Assembly: GCF_007859915.1 (NCBI RefSeq)
Contig: NZ_SJPM01000002.1
Location: forward strand, 375,346 to 439,345
Reading direction: 5' to 3'
DNA: 64,000 bases
From: Neorhodopirellula pilleata
Lineage (GTDB): Bacteria; Planctomycetota; Planctomycetia; Pirellulales; Pirellulaceae
Part shown: in pieces, positions 35,038 to 44,770 of the stretch
How positions within the stretch are numbered: position 1 is the first letter of the stretch
How the letters are laid out: each line of letters begins with the position of its first letter
The notes under the pieces: generated by a model
Databases searched by the model: none
Told to the model about the DNA's origin: nothing
What the model saw: the letters and a program-made list of their open reading frames with translations, nothing else
Position numbers and translations under genes: made by a program

Positions 35038-35279
35038 TGCATGTAGTCGGCGAAGTCGTCCAGGTGCGCGTCATCGTCACGGACGATCGAGATCATGCCT
35101 TTGCCAAGTCCTGGTTTACGAAACTCGGCTAGCTTCCTTTGCTCGGAAACCAATTTGGCGACCGGTTTGTCGTCATCCGTAATCACCAACTCCGCACCGG
35201 GAGCCAGACCCGCGATCAGGTCCTTCAAATGCCCTTGGGCTTCGTCGATTGAGATTCTGTCGGCCATCGGATTTTCCAT
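35034..35279 (-). CDS. Phd/YefM-type antitoxin
   Basis: An 81-residue antitoxin with the Phd/YefM N-terminal DNA-binding fold (RISIDEAQGHLKDLIAGLAPGAELVITDDDKPVAKL) and a flexible acidic C-terminus that would block the PIN toxin. GGAGG lies about 11 nt upstream of ATG 35279; an internal ATG four codons later (MADRIS) is the other choice. It is expected to autorepress the operon together with the toxin. Confidence 0.88.
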   Translation of the reverse strand: MENPMADRISIDEAQGHLKDLIAGLAPGAELVITDDDKPVAKLVSEQRKLAEFRKPGLGKGMISIVRDDDAHLDDFADYMQ

Positions 35280-35675
35280 TGTTCATCGTGCCTCCATTGT
35301 AACCGACAACTACCCCAATCAAGAAGATCGACTTTCAAAACTTTACTCAGGTGTCTGTCTGCTCGTTTTCCTGACGAACCATAGCACCCGCCGCTTCACC
35401 GAACACGAGCACCCGCGATACGGATGCGGTCGTGGTTTCTGCCGTCCATAATTCTCCATCTGATCATCGCCAGTGTTGAATCTCGAATCTGGGGCGTCAC
35501 CCAGACGACGCGTTTTCGTTTTGATCAGATGGCAAAGCGCACCGGGCACTCAACGCGAAGTTGGCAAGCAGAGTAGCAAGCTCCAAGCGAAATCCCATGT
35601 AAGTCCGTCAGATTCCAACATGGTCAAAACCGAAAACCCAGACTGACCCCGGCGTGAGCCTTTCCAGCGGCGTGA

Positions 35676-35825
35676 GCCTTTCCAGACCTTCCGATGGTCG
35701 AAATTCTTTCCAGAGTCTGAGTCTCCTCCCATGAGAAAACATTTGCGAACAGTGCGGTTGCAAACATGGGCAATCACCACTTCGTTGGGATCGATCGTTT
35801 CCCGTCGTGCCAAACGAACCATCAC
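35676..35825 (-). pseudogene. N-terminal fragment of HUH transposase
   Basis: Minus-strand frame reads VMVRLARRETIDPNEVVIAHVCNRTVRKC, then FLMGGDSDSGKNFDHRKVW. This matches the N-terminal block of planctomycete REP-associated transposases (compare EEICYVHCIQRCVRRAWLAG in the intact copy) and ends abruptly at a short tandem duplication. A second fragment with nearly the same protein sequence is at 40261-40535. Confidence 0.7.
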
Positions 35826-36066
35826 AGCAACCCAGTACGTGAGGTGAGGATTGAGACTCGGCATCACCGACTGATTCCATATTTTCTTATCGCGGCAGAG
35901 TGTCAACCTCTAGAGATTGCTCTGTCCCCATTTCTTGGGGATGCCACGCATTCGACTCTTACGTGCTCTGTACCCGCTCTTTACTGTTCTTTCAGTCCCC
36001 GTTCTTTCACGTTTCAAACCAATACAGGCGTTGAGGGACTAGACTGTTACGATTCTCCGAAACAGC

Positions 36067-36179
36067 TTAGCATCGCGTGAACAATGAGTGGCATAAGCTT
36101 CCAGCCTGTGGAAACAAAAACACAGGTCGGAAGCCTGCGCCAATTTGATAATGCCGCAGTTAAAGTTCACGCGATGCTA
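36067..36179. repeat. Inverted-repeat element, GCATCGCGTGAAC family, copy 2
   Basis: Termini TTAGCATCGCGTGAAC and GTTCACGCGATGCTA enclose a different inner palindrome (GGCATAAGCTTCCAGCCTGTG against CACAGGTCGGAAGCCTGCGCC). It lies about 55 bp upstream of the esterase start, so it may sit in its promoter region. Confidence 0.8.
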
Positions 36180-36235
36180 TACGGAACTGCGAGACTTTCC
36201 AGCGACTCTTCGATTAGGTTACCAACAGGATTCCC

Positions 36236-38125
36236 ATGCTCAAGAATACTTCGGTCGTGATCTGTGCCAATCTCATCATCGCATGCGTCGCAGTCATTGG
36301 ATTTGCCCAGAACGCACAAATGCCACGTGAAGATGTCATTGACATCCCTGCGATCAGTGGCGGCTTGTGCATTAGCAATGTGTTCCAATCGAATATGGTA
36401 TTGCAACGTGACAAACCCATCACTGTTTGGGGATGGGGTGAGCCTGGTGAAGACATCGTCGTCTCGTTTGCGGGTAAAAAACAAACGGCAACGGCGGCGG
36501 ATGACCGAAGATGGAAAGTCACATTGCCTGCGATGACCGCCAACAGTCAGCCGCAAACGATGACGATCAAAGGCACCCGCAAAACGCTGACATTAGACAA
36601 CGTCCTGATCGGCGACATTTGGGTGTTGGGTGGTCAGAGCAATATGGAATTTCCGTTGGATCGAGTCGAGAACGGTGAGCTGGAAATCATCTCGGCTCAT
36701 TACCCCGGCATCAGGATTCTGACCGTTCCGGCGATGAACGGCCAGGACAAAAAACCGGGCTTCGCGAGACTGCACGAGTGGAGTGACTGGTTCGGACGCC
36801 ACTATCGCAAAGGCGATTGGGATGAGTGTTCTCCCGAGATTGTTCGCGAACTGTCCGCGATCGGATACGTGTTTGCTCGACGCATTCATATGGCTTCTCA
36901 AGTGCCTATCGGCGTGATTGATGCATCCCGCGGCGGCACGACGGTCGAGACCTGGACGCCTGATTCGGTACTCAGGACAATCGACTCGCCGCAAGTGCGA
37001 ACCCTGTTGCAAGAATGGGATCAAAAGGTCGCCGTTTGGGATTCCAAAGCTGACCTTGAGCAACGCGTTGCAAACCATCGGCAAAAGATTGAGCGTTTCG
37101 AAAAGGAAGGCCGAGAGATGCCAGCCAACGAGACCGAGCCGACTGATCTGCGTCCCGGACCCGCGAAGGATCAGAATCGGCCTGGCAATTGTTACGCCAG
37201 CATGATCGGTCCGCTGGAAGGACTCTCAATCAAAGGCGCCATCTTTCACCAGGGCTACAACAATTGCTTTAACGGAACCGAAGGTGCGATCATGTATCGG
37301 GATGTCTTTCCTCACATGATCGAATCTTGGAGGGCGGCGTTCAACGATCCCGAGATGTCATTTGGCATCTTGTCGCTATGCACCGAAGGACCAGCGCAGA
37401 CACTGGACAACTATTGCGAGATGATGGCCAATCCGGGTCCTTTCATCCGCGAAGCTCAGTATCAAACGTTCTTGGACCTGTATCAAAATGGCGACAAGAA
37501 CATCGGCTTTGTGAGCACATACGACCTTCGCCGCCGTTGGTATCATCCACAGTTGAAAATCCCAGCCGGAGAACGGATCGCTCGTTGGGCATTGGCGACC
37601 CAATACGGATTCGAAAAATCCATTCGTTGGAAACCACCGATCGCGACGGGCGTCCGTGTCTCCGAAGACCATATCGAGCTGCAACTCGACGAGCCGGCGA
37701 GCGCAGTTGACGATGGTGGTCCGATCCTTGGCTTTGCCGTCGCAGGAGAAGACCGAAGATTTCATCCCGCCAAAGCCGAACATCTCGTGACCGGCAAGAC
37801 CGATCGAGGCCAGCCGCAAACGAACAAAAAGGTCTTGGTATTGAGCAGTCCAATGGTCCCTCGCCCGATCCACTTCCGTTACGCTTGGGGACGTAGTCCG
37901 TTAGGAAACCTGCAAGCCGAACGCATGACAGACATCCCCTTTGCCACGCAGCGTAGCGACGATTGGTCGCTGGAGAATGTTCCTCTTGGTGTGCACGAAT
38001 CGGAGATAACAACGAAACTGGACCGTCAACAGCAACGCAGGTTGCTCGACGCGTTGCGTCAACAGGACGTTGAACGGATATTGCGGCAAGCAGAAGATCT
38101 GAAGTCGCGTGCAGGTGGCACCTGA
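36236..38125 (+). CDS. Secreted sialate O-acetylesterase (SASA/SGNH family)
   Basis: A 629-residue exported esterase that removes acetyl groups from sialic acid or other acylated sugars. An N-terminal signal segment (VICANLIIACVAVIGFAQ) is followed by a beta domain (VLQRDKPITVWGWGEPGE) and the SGNH nucleophile block WVLGGQSNMEFPLDRV. IGVIDASRGGTTVETWTP and IKGAIFHQGYNNC follow. Family length is normal. It shares a strand with the S9 peptidase gene 55 bp downstream, so they may be cotranscribed. The exact substrate is not defined by sequence. Confidence 0.88.
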   Translation: MLKNTSVVICANLIIACVAVIGFAQNAQMPREDVIDIPAISGGLCISNVFQSNMVLQRDKPITVWGWGEPGEDIVVSFAGKKQTATAADDRRWKVTLPAMTANSQPQTMTIKGTRKTLTLDNVLIGDIWVLGGQSNMEFPLDRVENGELEIISAHYPGIRILTVPAMNGQDKKPGFARLHEWSDWFGRHYRKGDWDECSPEIVRELSAIGYVFARRIHMASQVPIGVIDASRGGTTVETWTPDSVLRTIDSPQVRTLLQEWDQKVAVWDSKADLEQRVANHRQKIERFEKEGREMPANETEPTDLRPGPAKDQNRPGNCYASMIGPLEGLSIKGAIFHQGYNNCFNGTEGAIMYRDVFPHMIESWRAAFNDPEMSFGILSLCTEGPAQTLDNYCEMMANPGPFIREAQYQTFLDLYQNGDKNIGFVSTYDLRRRWYHPQLKIPAGERIARWALATQYGFEKSIRWKPPIATGVRVSEDHIELQLDEPASAVDDGGPILGFAVAGEDRRFHPAKAEHLVTGKTDRGQPQTNKKVLVLSSPMVPRPIHFRYAWGRSPLGNLQAERMTDIPFATQRSDDWSLENVPLGVHESEITTKLDRQQQRRLLDALRQQDVERILRQAEDLKSRAGGT

Positions 38126-38180
38126 ATCCAGCGGCGGAACGATTCTTGGGGTAGTGTGTCACTTTCTAGGTACTTGGCGA

Positions 38181-40271
38181 ATGATTCGAATTCTTTTTTC
38201 TTCATCGGTTTTCGTGCTATTGATGATTCTTTGCGCGCACTCCGATCTTTCGGCGGAGCCGCTTCCGAAGGCGTGGGTTGATGGGACGACACTGGCTCGC
38301 TTGAAATCGGTGTACGAACGCAATGAGTTTCGTCCGGATCCTTTTCAAGCAAGATGGTTACCCGACAGCAGTGGCTACTCGGTCGAGCAAACGGATCCTA
38401 GCAATGGAAGATCGACGACGGTCCACTTCAACGTTGAGACGGCCAAGCCATTCGATCCGCAACGGACCGTGGAGCAACCATCCAACTCACGCCGGTTGGT
38501 TTCCCCGGATGGAAAATACAAGATTGAGTTTCAAGACCGCGATGTCTTTGTGCGGAGCCTGGAAACGGACAAGCTCGCCCAACTGACGCATCGCACGCCC
38601 GACCGCGACATCTCTTTTCGTGGTTTAAGCTGGTGTGCCGATGGAAAACACGTGTCCGTCATTGAGGTCGACCAGACACTCGTCAAGCAGCGATCCATGC
38701 TGGTCCCTGAGGATCCCTCGTATCCTGCGGTTCGGGAGCAACGTTTCGCACGTGTTGGCGGGAAGATTGCTGCGCATCGAGTTGGGATCGTCAACGTCGA
38801 GTCAAGCAAGTGCGAGTGGCTGCCCCTCGAATCTCCAGATGAAGGTTTTTATTTAGGAACGGTGGAGTGGGCGGGGGGCACCGATGAGCTGCTCATCGAA
38901 CGATTGAGTCGCTCTCGCGACGTCCGCGAGTTTTTTCTTGCGAAGCCTGATGGCGAGATGAAACGGATTTTTCATGAATCGGATCCCGCTTGGGTGGTGG
39001 CCAGCCAGGCAAAGAATTCCGGGCTGGTTTGGATTCGTGATGGGAACGAGTTCATTGTGATTAGCGAAAAAGACGGCTGGCGACATGCCTATCGCTATTC
39101 GCGAGCCGGCAAGGAGTTGTCGCTGCTGACTCCTGGGAATTACGACATAATCGATCGCGCCACGGTTGATGAAACCAACCGTTGGTACTATTTCTACGCT
39201 TCCCCCGAGAACGCAACGGAAAGATACCTATATCGAGTTTCCTTGGATGGGTCAGGCAAGCCACAACGGATCACACCGCCCAACCAGCCGGGAACCCACG
39301 ACTACGACTTTTCTCCTGATGCGAAGTGGGCATTTCACACGGTTTCGACCTTTGACACACCTCCGATCGTTGAACTCATTGAAGTCGCGGGGCATCGAAC
39401 CGTCGCGGTGGTCCGATCGAACGAGGAACTGCACCAGTTAGCGAGATCCGTCGTGCATCATCCGACCGAGTTCGTGCAACTTGATATCGGCAACGACATC
39501 AGCCTGGACGCGTGGATGATGAAACCTAAGGATTTCGACGAAACGAAACAGTACCCCGTTTTCATCTATGTTTACGGTGAACCACATTCACAAACGGTGC
39601 TGAACAGTTGGGGCGCCGGGCAAAGTCACTTTTTGCGAGCCGTCGCGGATCTTGGCTATTTGGTGGTGTCGATCGACAACCGAGGCACGCCGGCCCCCAA
39701 GGGCGCTGCGTGGCGTCGAGCGATCTTCGGCAGCCTCGGTCCCCTCTCGACCGAGGAGCAAGCCGCTGGCTTGAAAGAATTGGCACGCATGCGTCCCTTC
39801 GTCGATCTTTCTCGTGTGGGCATTTGGGGATGGAGCGGTGGCGGATCCAACACACTCAATGCCATGTTTCGCCAACCCGACGTTTATCATGTCGGCATCG
39901 CGGTGGTACCTAAACCGCAACCGCATCTGTACAACGCGTGGTTTCAAGAAATCTACATGCGGACCCGTGAAACCAATCCGGGCGGCTACCAGCGATCCGC
40001 CCCCATCCATTATGCCGAGGGTTTGAAGGGAAAGTTGTTAATCGTGACCGGCTCCGGAGAGACCAATACGCACATTCAAATTATCGAAGGGCTAGTCGAT
40101 CGCCTGATCGAACTCGGGAAGCCGTTCGACTACATGGTGTATCCCAACCGCGATCACGGGCTGCAAGAGGGCACCGGAACTCTGATTCACGTGAGGATGT
40201 TAATTACGCGTTATCTGTTACAGAACCTCCCCCCGGGACCACGAACGAAGGAAGCATCCGATGCCCATTGA
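38181..40271 (+). CDS. Secreted S9 family prolyl oligopeptidase / dipeptidyl peptidase IV
   Basis: A 696-residue serine peptidase. A signal peptide (MIRILFSSSVFVLLMILCAHSDLSA) precedes a beta-propeller domain (about residues 40-440) and an alpha/beta hydrolase domain. Catalytic residues: GIWGWSGGGSN (nucleophile Ser) and YPNRDHGLQ (His), with the Asp expected between them. ATG 38181 is chosen since it opens the signal peptide; a longer frame from 38109 overlaps the esterase end. The C-terminal codons GATGCCCATTGA overlap the start of a transposase fragment. Confidence 0.9.
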   Translation: MIRILFSSSVFVLLMILCAHSDLSAEPLPKAWVDGTTLARLKSVYERNEFRPDPFQARWLPDSSGYSVEQTDPSNGRSTTVHFNVETAKPFDPQRTVEQPSNSRRLVSPDGKYKIEFQDRDVFVRSLETDKLAQLTHRTPDRDISFRGLSWCADGKHVSVIEVDQTLVKQRSMLVPEDPSYPAVREQRFARVGGKIAAHRVGIVNVESSKCEWLPLESPDEGFYLGTVEWAGGTDELLIERLSRSRDVREFFLAKPDGEMKRIFHESDPAWVVASQAKNSGLVWIRDGNEFIVISEKDGWRHAYRYSRAGKELSLLTPGNYDIIDRATVDETNRWYYFYASPENATERYLYRVSLDGSGKPQRITPPNQPGTHDYDFSPDAKWAFHTVSTFDTPPIVELIEVAGHRTVAVVRSNEELHQLARSVVHHPTEFVQLDIGNDISLDAWMMKPKDFDETKQYPVFIYVYGEPHSQTVLNSWGAGQSHFLRAVADLGYLVVSIDNRGTPAPKGAAWRRAIFGSLGPLSTEEQAAGLKELARMRPFVDLSRVGIWGWSGGGSNTLNAMFRQPDVYHVGIAVVPKPQPHLYNAWFQEIYMRTRETNPGGYQRSAPIHYAEGLKGKLLIVTGSGETNTHIQIIEGLVDRLIELGKPFDYMVYPNRDHGLQEGTGTLIHVRMLITRYLLQNLPPGPRTKEASDAH

Positions 40272-40535
40272 GGTCATGGTTCGTTTGGCCCGTCGTGAAA
40301 CGATTGATCCCCATAAAGTGGTCATTGCCCACGTCTGCACTCTTAGCATCGCGTGAACATTAAGTGGTGGCGACTTTCAGTCGCCAAACCCTGAAACGTC
40401 GACTGAAAGTCGACGCCACGTTGAGAATCCATCACTTATTGTTCACGCGATGCTTACCGTTCGCAGATGTTTTTTTATGGAAGAAGACGCAGGCTCCGGG
40501 AAGAGCATCGACCATCGGAATGTTTGGATTGCTTG
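40261..40535 (+). pseudogene. HUH transposase N-terminal fragment split by an inserted repeat element
   Basis: The first part (40261-40338) reads EVMVRLARRETIDPHKVVIAHVC. The second (40457-40535) reads VRRCFFMEEDAGSGKSIDHRNVW. Together they match the intact fragment at 35676-35825. Between them sits the inverted-repeat element 40343-40456, which replaces about two codons. The fragment starts inside the S9 peptidase stop region and stops at 40535. Confidence 0.75.
40343..40456. repeat. Inverted-repeat element, GCATCGCGTGAAC family, copy 3
   Basis: Best copy of the family. Outer arms TTAGCATCGCGTGAACATTA and the complementary TATTGTTCACGCGATGCTTA enclose the GGCGACTTTCAGTCGCC core palindrome (mutated to CGTCGACTGAAAGTCGACGCC on one side). 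About 114 bp, non-coding, inserted in a transposase fragment. Confidence 0.85.
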
Positions 40536-40646
40536 AACTCTTGCCGGGTCTCCGCTATCGCTGCGACCCAGCCTACTTGGTGACCGAAGTGGGCTGGGTC
40601 AAGGAGGGCCCACGGTTGACGTGGCGTCAATCGATGTCGCGATCTG
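40536..40646. repeat. Short palindromic spacer (GACCCAGCCTAC type)
   Basis: CGACCCAGCCTACTTGGTGA faces CGAAGTGGGCTGGGTCA, forming a hairpin at about 40561-40600. A relative occurs at about 3700-3745. It lies between the transposase fragment and the convergent aminotransferase gene. Confidence 0.5.
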
Positions 40647-41828
40647 TTAGCGAGCGACCAGTTCCGACAATCGCTCGAGGTCGGCGTCGTTGTTGTAAAC
40701 GTGGACGCTTGCCCGGATGCCGCCTCCACGACAACTGACCACGATGTGATTCTCAAGGGCTCGAGATCGAAAGTCGGCGGGCGTTTGTCCAGGGACTTCG
40801 AACGTCACGATTCCTGAACCGTGTTGGTCGAAGGGCTCGTTGTCAAACAACAAGTTGGCCCCGCGTTGCCGCAACAACTCACGCAGTCGCGTTGCCCGCT
40901 CGAGTACGCGATCGCCGATCGCCGAGACGCCGTGTGTTCGGATCACCGACAAAAACATGTCCATTGATGAAGCGAGCGCCATCAGACCGCTCATGTTCGC
41001 CGACCCGCCTTCGAACCGTTGTGCGGTTTCTCTTAAGTCGAACGTGGCTCCTGAAAACAAATGCGAGTTCTGAACGCTGGCCCAACCGACACTGTCGCAT
41101 CGCAGCGTCTCGAGATGACGTTTGCGAATGACCGCCACGCCGGCACCTTCGGGACCGAGTAACCACTTGTGTCCGTCGGCGGATAGAAAATCAACGTCGC
41201 AGGTCTGCAAATCGAGCGGATAAATGCCGAGCCCTTGGATCGCATCCAAGAACACCAGCACGCCGCGGTGATGTGCCTGCTCGACGAGTCGTTCCAAATC
41301 GATTCGGAATCCGCTGGCGTACCCAACCCAACTGACCGCGATCAATCGCGTGCGGGAGTCGATCCGCTCAATCAAATCGTCGACGATCACCCGGCCGTCG
41401 CGACGCGGCACGACGCGGACTTCGACGCCGCGAGAGTTTTGATTCAACCAGGGGAACAAGTTGCTGGGGAATTCGCCATCGGGAACGATCACGTTGTCCC
41501 CTTCGGTCCAGGGGAAACCGTTGGCGACGAAGTTGATGCCGGTCGTCGTGTTGGGCACCAGCGCGACTTCATCGATCCCGCAGTGGAGTAACTCCGATGT
41601 CATCTGCCGCAATTCTTGAACCCGGCCCGACCATTGCATCCAATGAACGTCACCGTTCAGCGAAGCATCTTGGCTGAACCGCGACAACGAATCGGCGGCC
41701 GCGCCGCTGAGCGGTCCGACGGCGGCGTGATCGAAGTAGGCCCATTCTCGCGACACGGGCATTTGATCTCGCCACCACGGCCAGACAAGATCGATCGATG
41801 TAGGACAAGGATTCGGGGGAATGTTCAT
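40647..41828 (-). CDS. Class V aminotransferase (cysteine desulfurase-like fold)
   Basis: A 393-residue PLP enzyme of aminotransferase class V. The Schiff-base lysine is in SADGHKWLLGPEGAG. The substrate-side motifs WAYFDHAAVGPLSGAA, ALVPNTTTGINFVANGF and LDAIQGLGIYPLDL are present. The C-terminus has RASVHVYNNDADLERL. There is no conserved Cys-loop typical of IscS, so an isopenicillin-epimerase or SufS-like transaminase/lyase function is as likely. It starts at ATG 41828, is monocistronic, and is flanked by convergent debris and ComEC on the same strand about 90 bp upstream. Confidence 0.88.
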   Translation of the reverse strand: MNIPPNPCPTSIDLVWPWWRDQMPVSREWAYFDHAAVGPLSGAAADSLSRFSQDASLNGDVHWMQWSGRVQELRQMTSELLHCGIDEVALVPNTTTGINFVANGFPWTEGDNVIVPDGEFPSNLFPWLNQNSRGVEVRVVPRRDGRVIVDDLIERIDSRTRLIAVSWVGYASGFRIDLERLVEQAHHRGVLVFLDAIQGLGIYPLDLQTCDVDFLSADGHKWLLGPEGAGVAVIRKRHLETLRCDSVGWASVQNSHLFSGATFDLRETAQRFEGGSANMSGLMALASSMDMFLSVIRTHGVSAIGDRVLERATRLRELLRQRGANLLFDNEPFDQHGSGIVTFEVPGQTPADFRSRALENHIVVSCRGGGIRASVHVYNNDADLERLSELVAR

Positions 41829-41919
41829 GCAGGAAGCGTATCACAAATTGGCTTCCGGCTGCACCGCAACTTCTGCCCGAGTAGCGTTTGCCTACCAACA
41901 CTTCCCTACCAACACTTCC

Positions 41920-44583
41920 CTACCAAGGCGAAACTTTCCAAGAACGAATCTGCACCGTTCCGCCCCCGTCGATCCGCACCCGCACGCAACCGACGTTTGA
42001 GGTCACGTGAACCCCGCCACCGGTGGCCGACAACATCTCGGTGACTTCCACCTTGGCCGCTCGCTTGCCGCCGCTGACGACGGTTTCGCTCGGCCGTGCC
42101 CATTGCAGTACCGCGTCGGCGTCCATTCGCAAGCTGCCGTGATGGGGAGCCATCATCACGCCGCCCGGTCGCGGTCGGGGTTGTGATATCAATACCGACG
42201 TGCCGGGAGGTTCCAGATCACCGGGCAACAACAACGGACGATCAGCATGGTTGATTTGCAACACCATTGAGTTGGCATTGTCGCTGCCTTCGATGCGTTG
42301 CGCCGGTGGATGCAAGATCTCAACCTGACGCCACCAATCGCCTAACTGATTCAGTGGAATCTCGCTGGTCGCGTCCAGTTCGGTCACCTCCACACCGGAC
42401 GCTTCGATTGCTCGCCGAGCTTGTCCGAGCGATCTGCCTTCACCGCTCAACATCCCCGGGGGCGTCACGATTCTTTCGATCGCAAAACGTTTGACCAACC
42501 CGGGCAGTGCGTTGAAGTGATCGGCGTCGGCGTGGGACAAAACGATGCCGTCGATTCGAGTGACTCCCATCGACCACAAAACCTCATCAATCATGTCGCT
42601 TCGGTTGCGAAAATTTCCCAGCCAACCGCAATCGTACAACCACACTGTCTCTCGATCAGGTCGCAAGATTGTGGCGGTGCCATGTCCCACATCGATGAAC
42701 GTGGATTCGAAGGTTGCGGGAGGAAGCGGAGCAGGAATCGTTGCCAACTTCCAAGCGAGCATGATCCATAAGACCGACCAAATCGTGATCGGCTTGCGTC
42801 GTGATTGCCGTGCGCGAAACGCCAAGATCGCGACCAGACCGACGAAGTACGTCACCACCGAGAACATCGATGGCGAAGGCAGCCAGAAGTGTCCGCCAGG
42901 CACTTCGCTGGCCCATTCGATCACGCTTGTCATCCATGACAGGATGAGTGAACACAACCAACCCGGAATGATCGCCAGCGGCGCGAAAATCCAACTGACG
43001 ACCACCGTAGCGACGCCGACGGACAACGCCACCATCATCATCGGTGACAAGATCACGTTAACCAAGACACTGACCGGAGAGACGACATGGAACTCGTGCC
43101 AAACCAGTGGCAACGTGACGACCGTCACACAACCGCTGTACCAAATCGCCGTTTTCACCGCATAAACAAAGTATCCAGCGACGCGCACCCAACGCGGGCG
43201 AGACTGATCGGCCAACCGATCGAAATTTTCTTCTAAGTCGACGGCGTCGTTGGCGGCCGTGGGGCTGCGCCGGTTCGGACGCCCACACGACAGTAGCGTC
43301 GCCACGGCTAGAAACGACAATTGCATCCCGATGCTGAAAATCTCCAGCGGCATCGCCCACAGCAAGAAGATCAACGCAAGTGATAGTGAATTGAGCGGGT
43401 GATAAGGACGCGCGATCGCGATCGATAACATCAACGTCGCCAACAAGATCGCCGCTCGCAACACGGGCGGCCGGCCGCCGGTGATTGCGACATAGAACAA
43501 CGTCACGACCGCCAAGAAAATCAATTGGCCGCCCAGTGGCATTCGCAATAACCCCGCGATCAAACGAGCGACCAGAAACAAGATCCCCAAATGCAGGCCG
43601 CTGACGGACAGCAAGTGAGCCGTTCCGGTCACGATCAATGCTTCGGAAGTATCGTTTTCGAGCAGGTCACGCTGACCGAGGATCAACGCCAATGCGATTC
43701 CTTGTTGTTCCGGCGAAACCGTTTGCAGGATCGTTTGGCGCGCCGATGTGGCGATATCGGTGACACGTCGTTGGACCCATCGATAAGAATTCGATGACCT
43801 TGATTGACCTTCCAATCGTTCGATGTCTCGGACACGGTCCGCTTTCAATGTCGCATGGATCTCGTTCCGCATCGCCCAAATGCGAGGATCGCTTTGCCCA
43901 GGATTCGACGGAGCGGGCAAGGTTGCGATATGACCCAAGACACGAACGCGATCCCCCGGTCGGAGCTCGGAGAGGTCTCCGTTGACGCGCACCAGCACCC
44001 GTCCCGAAAACGAAATATCCTGGATCCCGCGTCGGAGCGTTTGGAGTTGCAACGTGATCAACGATTGATAGCGACTCGAGGCGTCCGGCTGACCCGAAAG
44101 ATCCGCCGCGTCGATCCATGGGGCGACTTCATCGATCGGGTCGCGTCGCACACGAACCGCTTCATCAACCACGCCGATCGCGATCGTCGGCTCGGCCGTT
44201 TCGGTGAGGACGTCCAAGACGCTAGCGTCGTGATAGCGTGCGATCACGGAGTGATGCCGAATCGCCAACACGCAAGCGACCGTGATGCACAAGCAGACAA
44301 CGTCCCATCCACGATATTTGCGTGCCGTCTGATCAGCGGTCAAACGGCGACGAATCGTCCACCAAGCCAAAGTCGAGGCCGCCATCAATGACAACCATAC
44401 GGCCAATCTCATCGGGAATGCGTGGTCGATGGCGACTCCCGCCAGGGCAGCAGACGCAAGGGCCGTCATCGGTTGTGTCACCGCTAGGCGTGTGACGGAT
44501 TGCCGGAGTGTCGCCAGTGCCGCCCCGATCCGAGAGGGGGTAGGTCGCTCGTTCGTTCGCTTCAAAACTTCCAATGAATCCAC
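41920..44583 (-). CDS. comEC: ComEC/Rec2 DNA-uptake channel protein
   Basis: An 887-residue inner-membrane protein expected to pass single-stranded DNA into the cytoplasm during natural transformation. Order: two N-terminal helices (about 45-110), an OB-like DUF4131 region (GRVLVRVNGDLSELRPGDRVRVLG), the multi-helix Competence domain (ALALILGQRDLL, HLLSVSGLHLGILF), and a C-terminal metallo-beta-lactamase-like domain with LSHADADHFNALPG and MAPHHGSLRMD. GTG 44583 is used as the start. Length fits full ComEC. No other competence gene is in view. Confidence 0.93.
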   Translation of the reverse strand: MDSLEVLKRTNERPTPSRIGAALATLRQSVTRLAVTQPMTALASAALAGVAIDHAFPMRLAVWLSLMAASTLAWWTIRRRLTADQTARKYRGWDVVCLCITVACVLAIRHHSVIARYHDASVLDVLTETAEPTIAIGVVDEAVRVRRDPIDEVAPWIDAADLSGQPDASSRYQSLITLQLQTLRRGIQDISFSGRVLVRVNGDLSELRPGDRVRVLGHIATLPAPSNPGQSDPRIWAMRNEIHATLKADRVRDIERLEGQSRSSNSYRWVQRRVTDIATSARQTILQTVSPEQQGIALALILGQRDLLENDTSEALIVTGTAHLLSVSGLHLGILFLVARLIAGLLRMPLGGQLIFLAVVTLFYVAITGGRPPVLRAAILLATLMLSIAIARPYHPLNSLSLALIFLLWAMPLEIFSIGMQLSFLAVATLLSCGRPNRRSPTAANDAVDLEENFDRLADQSRPRWVRVAGYFVYAVKTAIWYSGCVTVVTLPLVWHEFHVVSPVSVLVNVILSPMMMVALSVGVATVVVSWIFAPLAIIPGWLCSLILSWMTSVIEWASEVPGGHFWLPSPSMFSVVTYFVGLVAILAFRARQSRRKPITIWSVLWIMLAWKLATIPAPLPPATFESTFIDVGHGTATILRPDRETVWLYDCGWLGNFRNRSDMIDEVLWSMGVTRIDGIVLSHADADHFNALPGLVKRFAIERIVTPPGMLSGEGRSLGQARRAIEASGVEVTELDATSEIPLNQLGDWWRQVEILHPPAQRIEGSDNANSMVLQINHADRPLLLPGDLEPPGTSVLISQPRPRPGGVMMAPHHGSLRMDADAVLQWARPSETVVSGGKRAAKVEVTEMLSATGGGVHVTSNVGCVRVRIDGGGTVQIRSWKVSPW

Positions 44584-44770
44584 CGAAAATCTGGCAAGAT
44601 GTCACACATTAATCAGGACAATCATTACAGGCGGCAGGGTTTCGCTGCGAAACCGGAGCGACTGGTGATAAAGTCTAGCGGTTGTCCGTCTTAGGTGTTT
44701 GCCTCGTGCTACATATTAACGACTCAGGATTCTCTCCCGTTCAGCCCCTTCCTTCGCACGAGGACCTCGA

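Larger units (their letters stand above)
35280..36235. other. Accessory spacer with mobile-element debris
   Basis: About 950 bp with no intact gene. Contents: an 18-bp direct duplication GGCGTGAGCCTTTCCAGC at 35651-35685, a transposase fragment at 35676-35825, and an inverted-repeat element at 36067-36179. The stretch 35280-35650 shows nothing recognisable. Confidence 0.5.
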
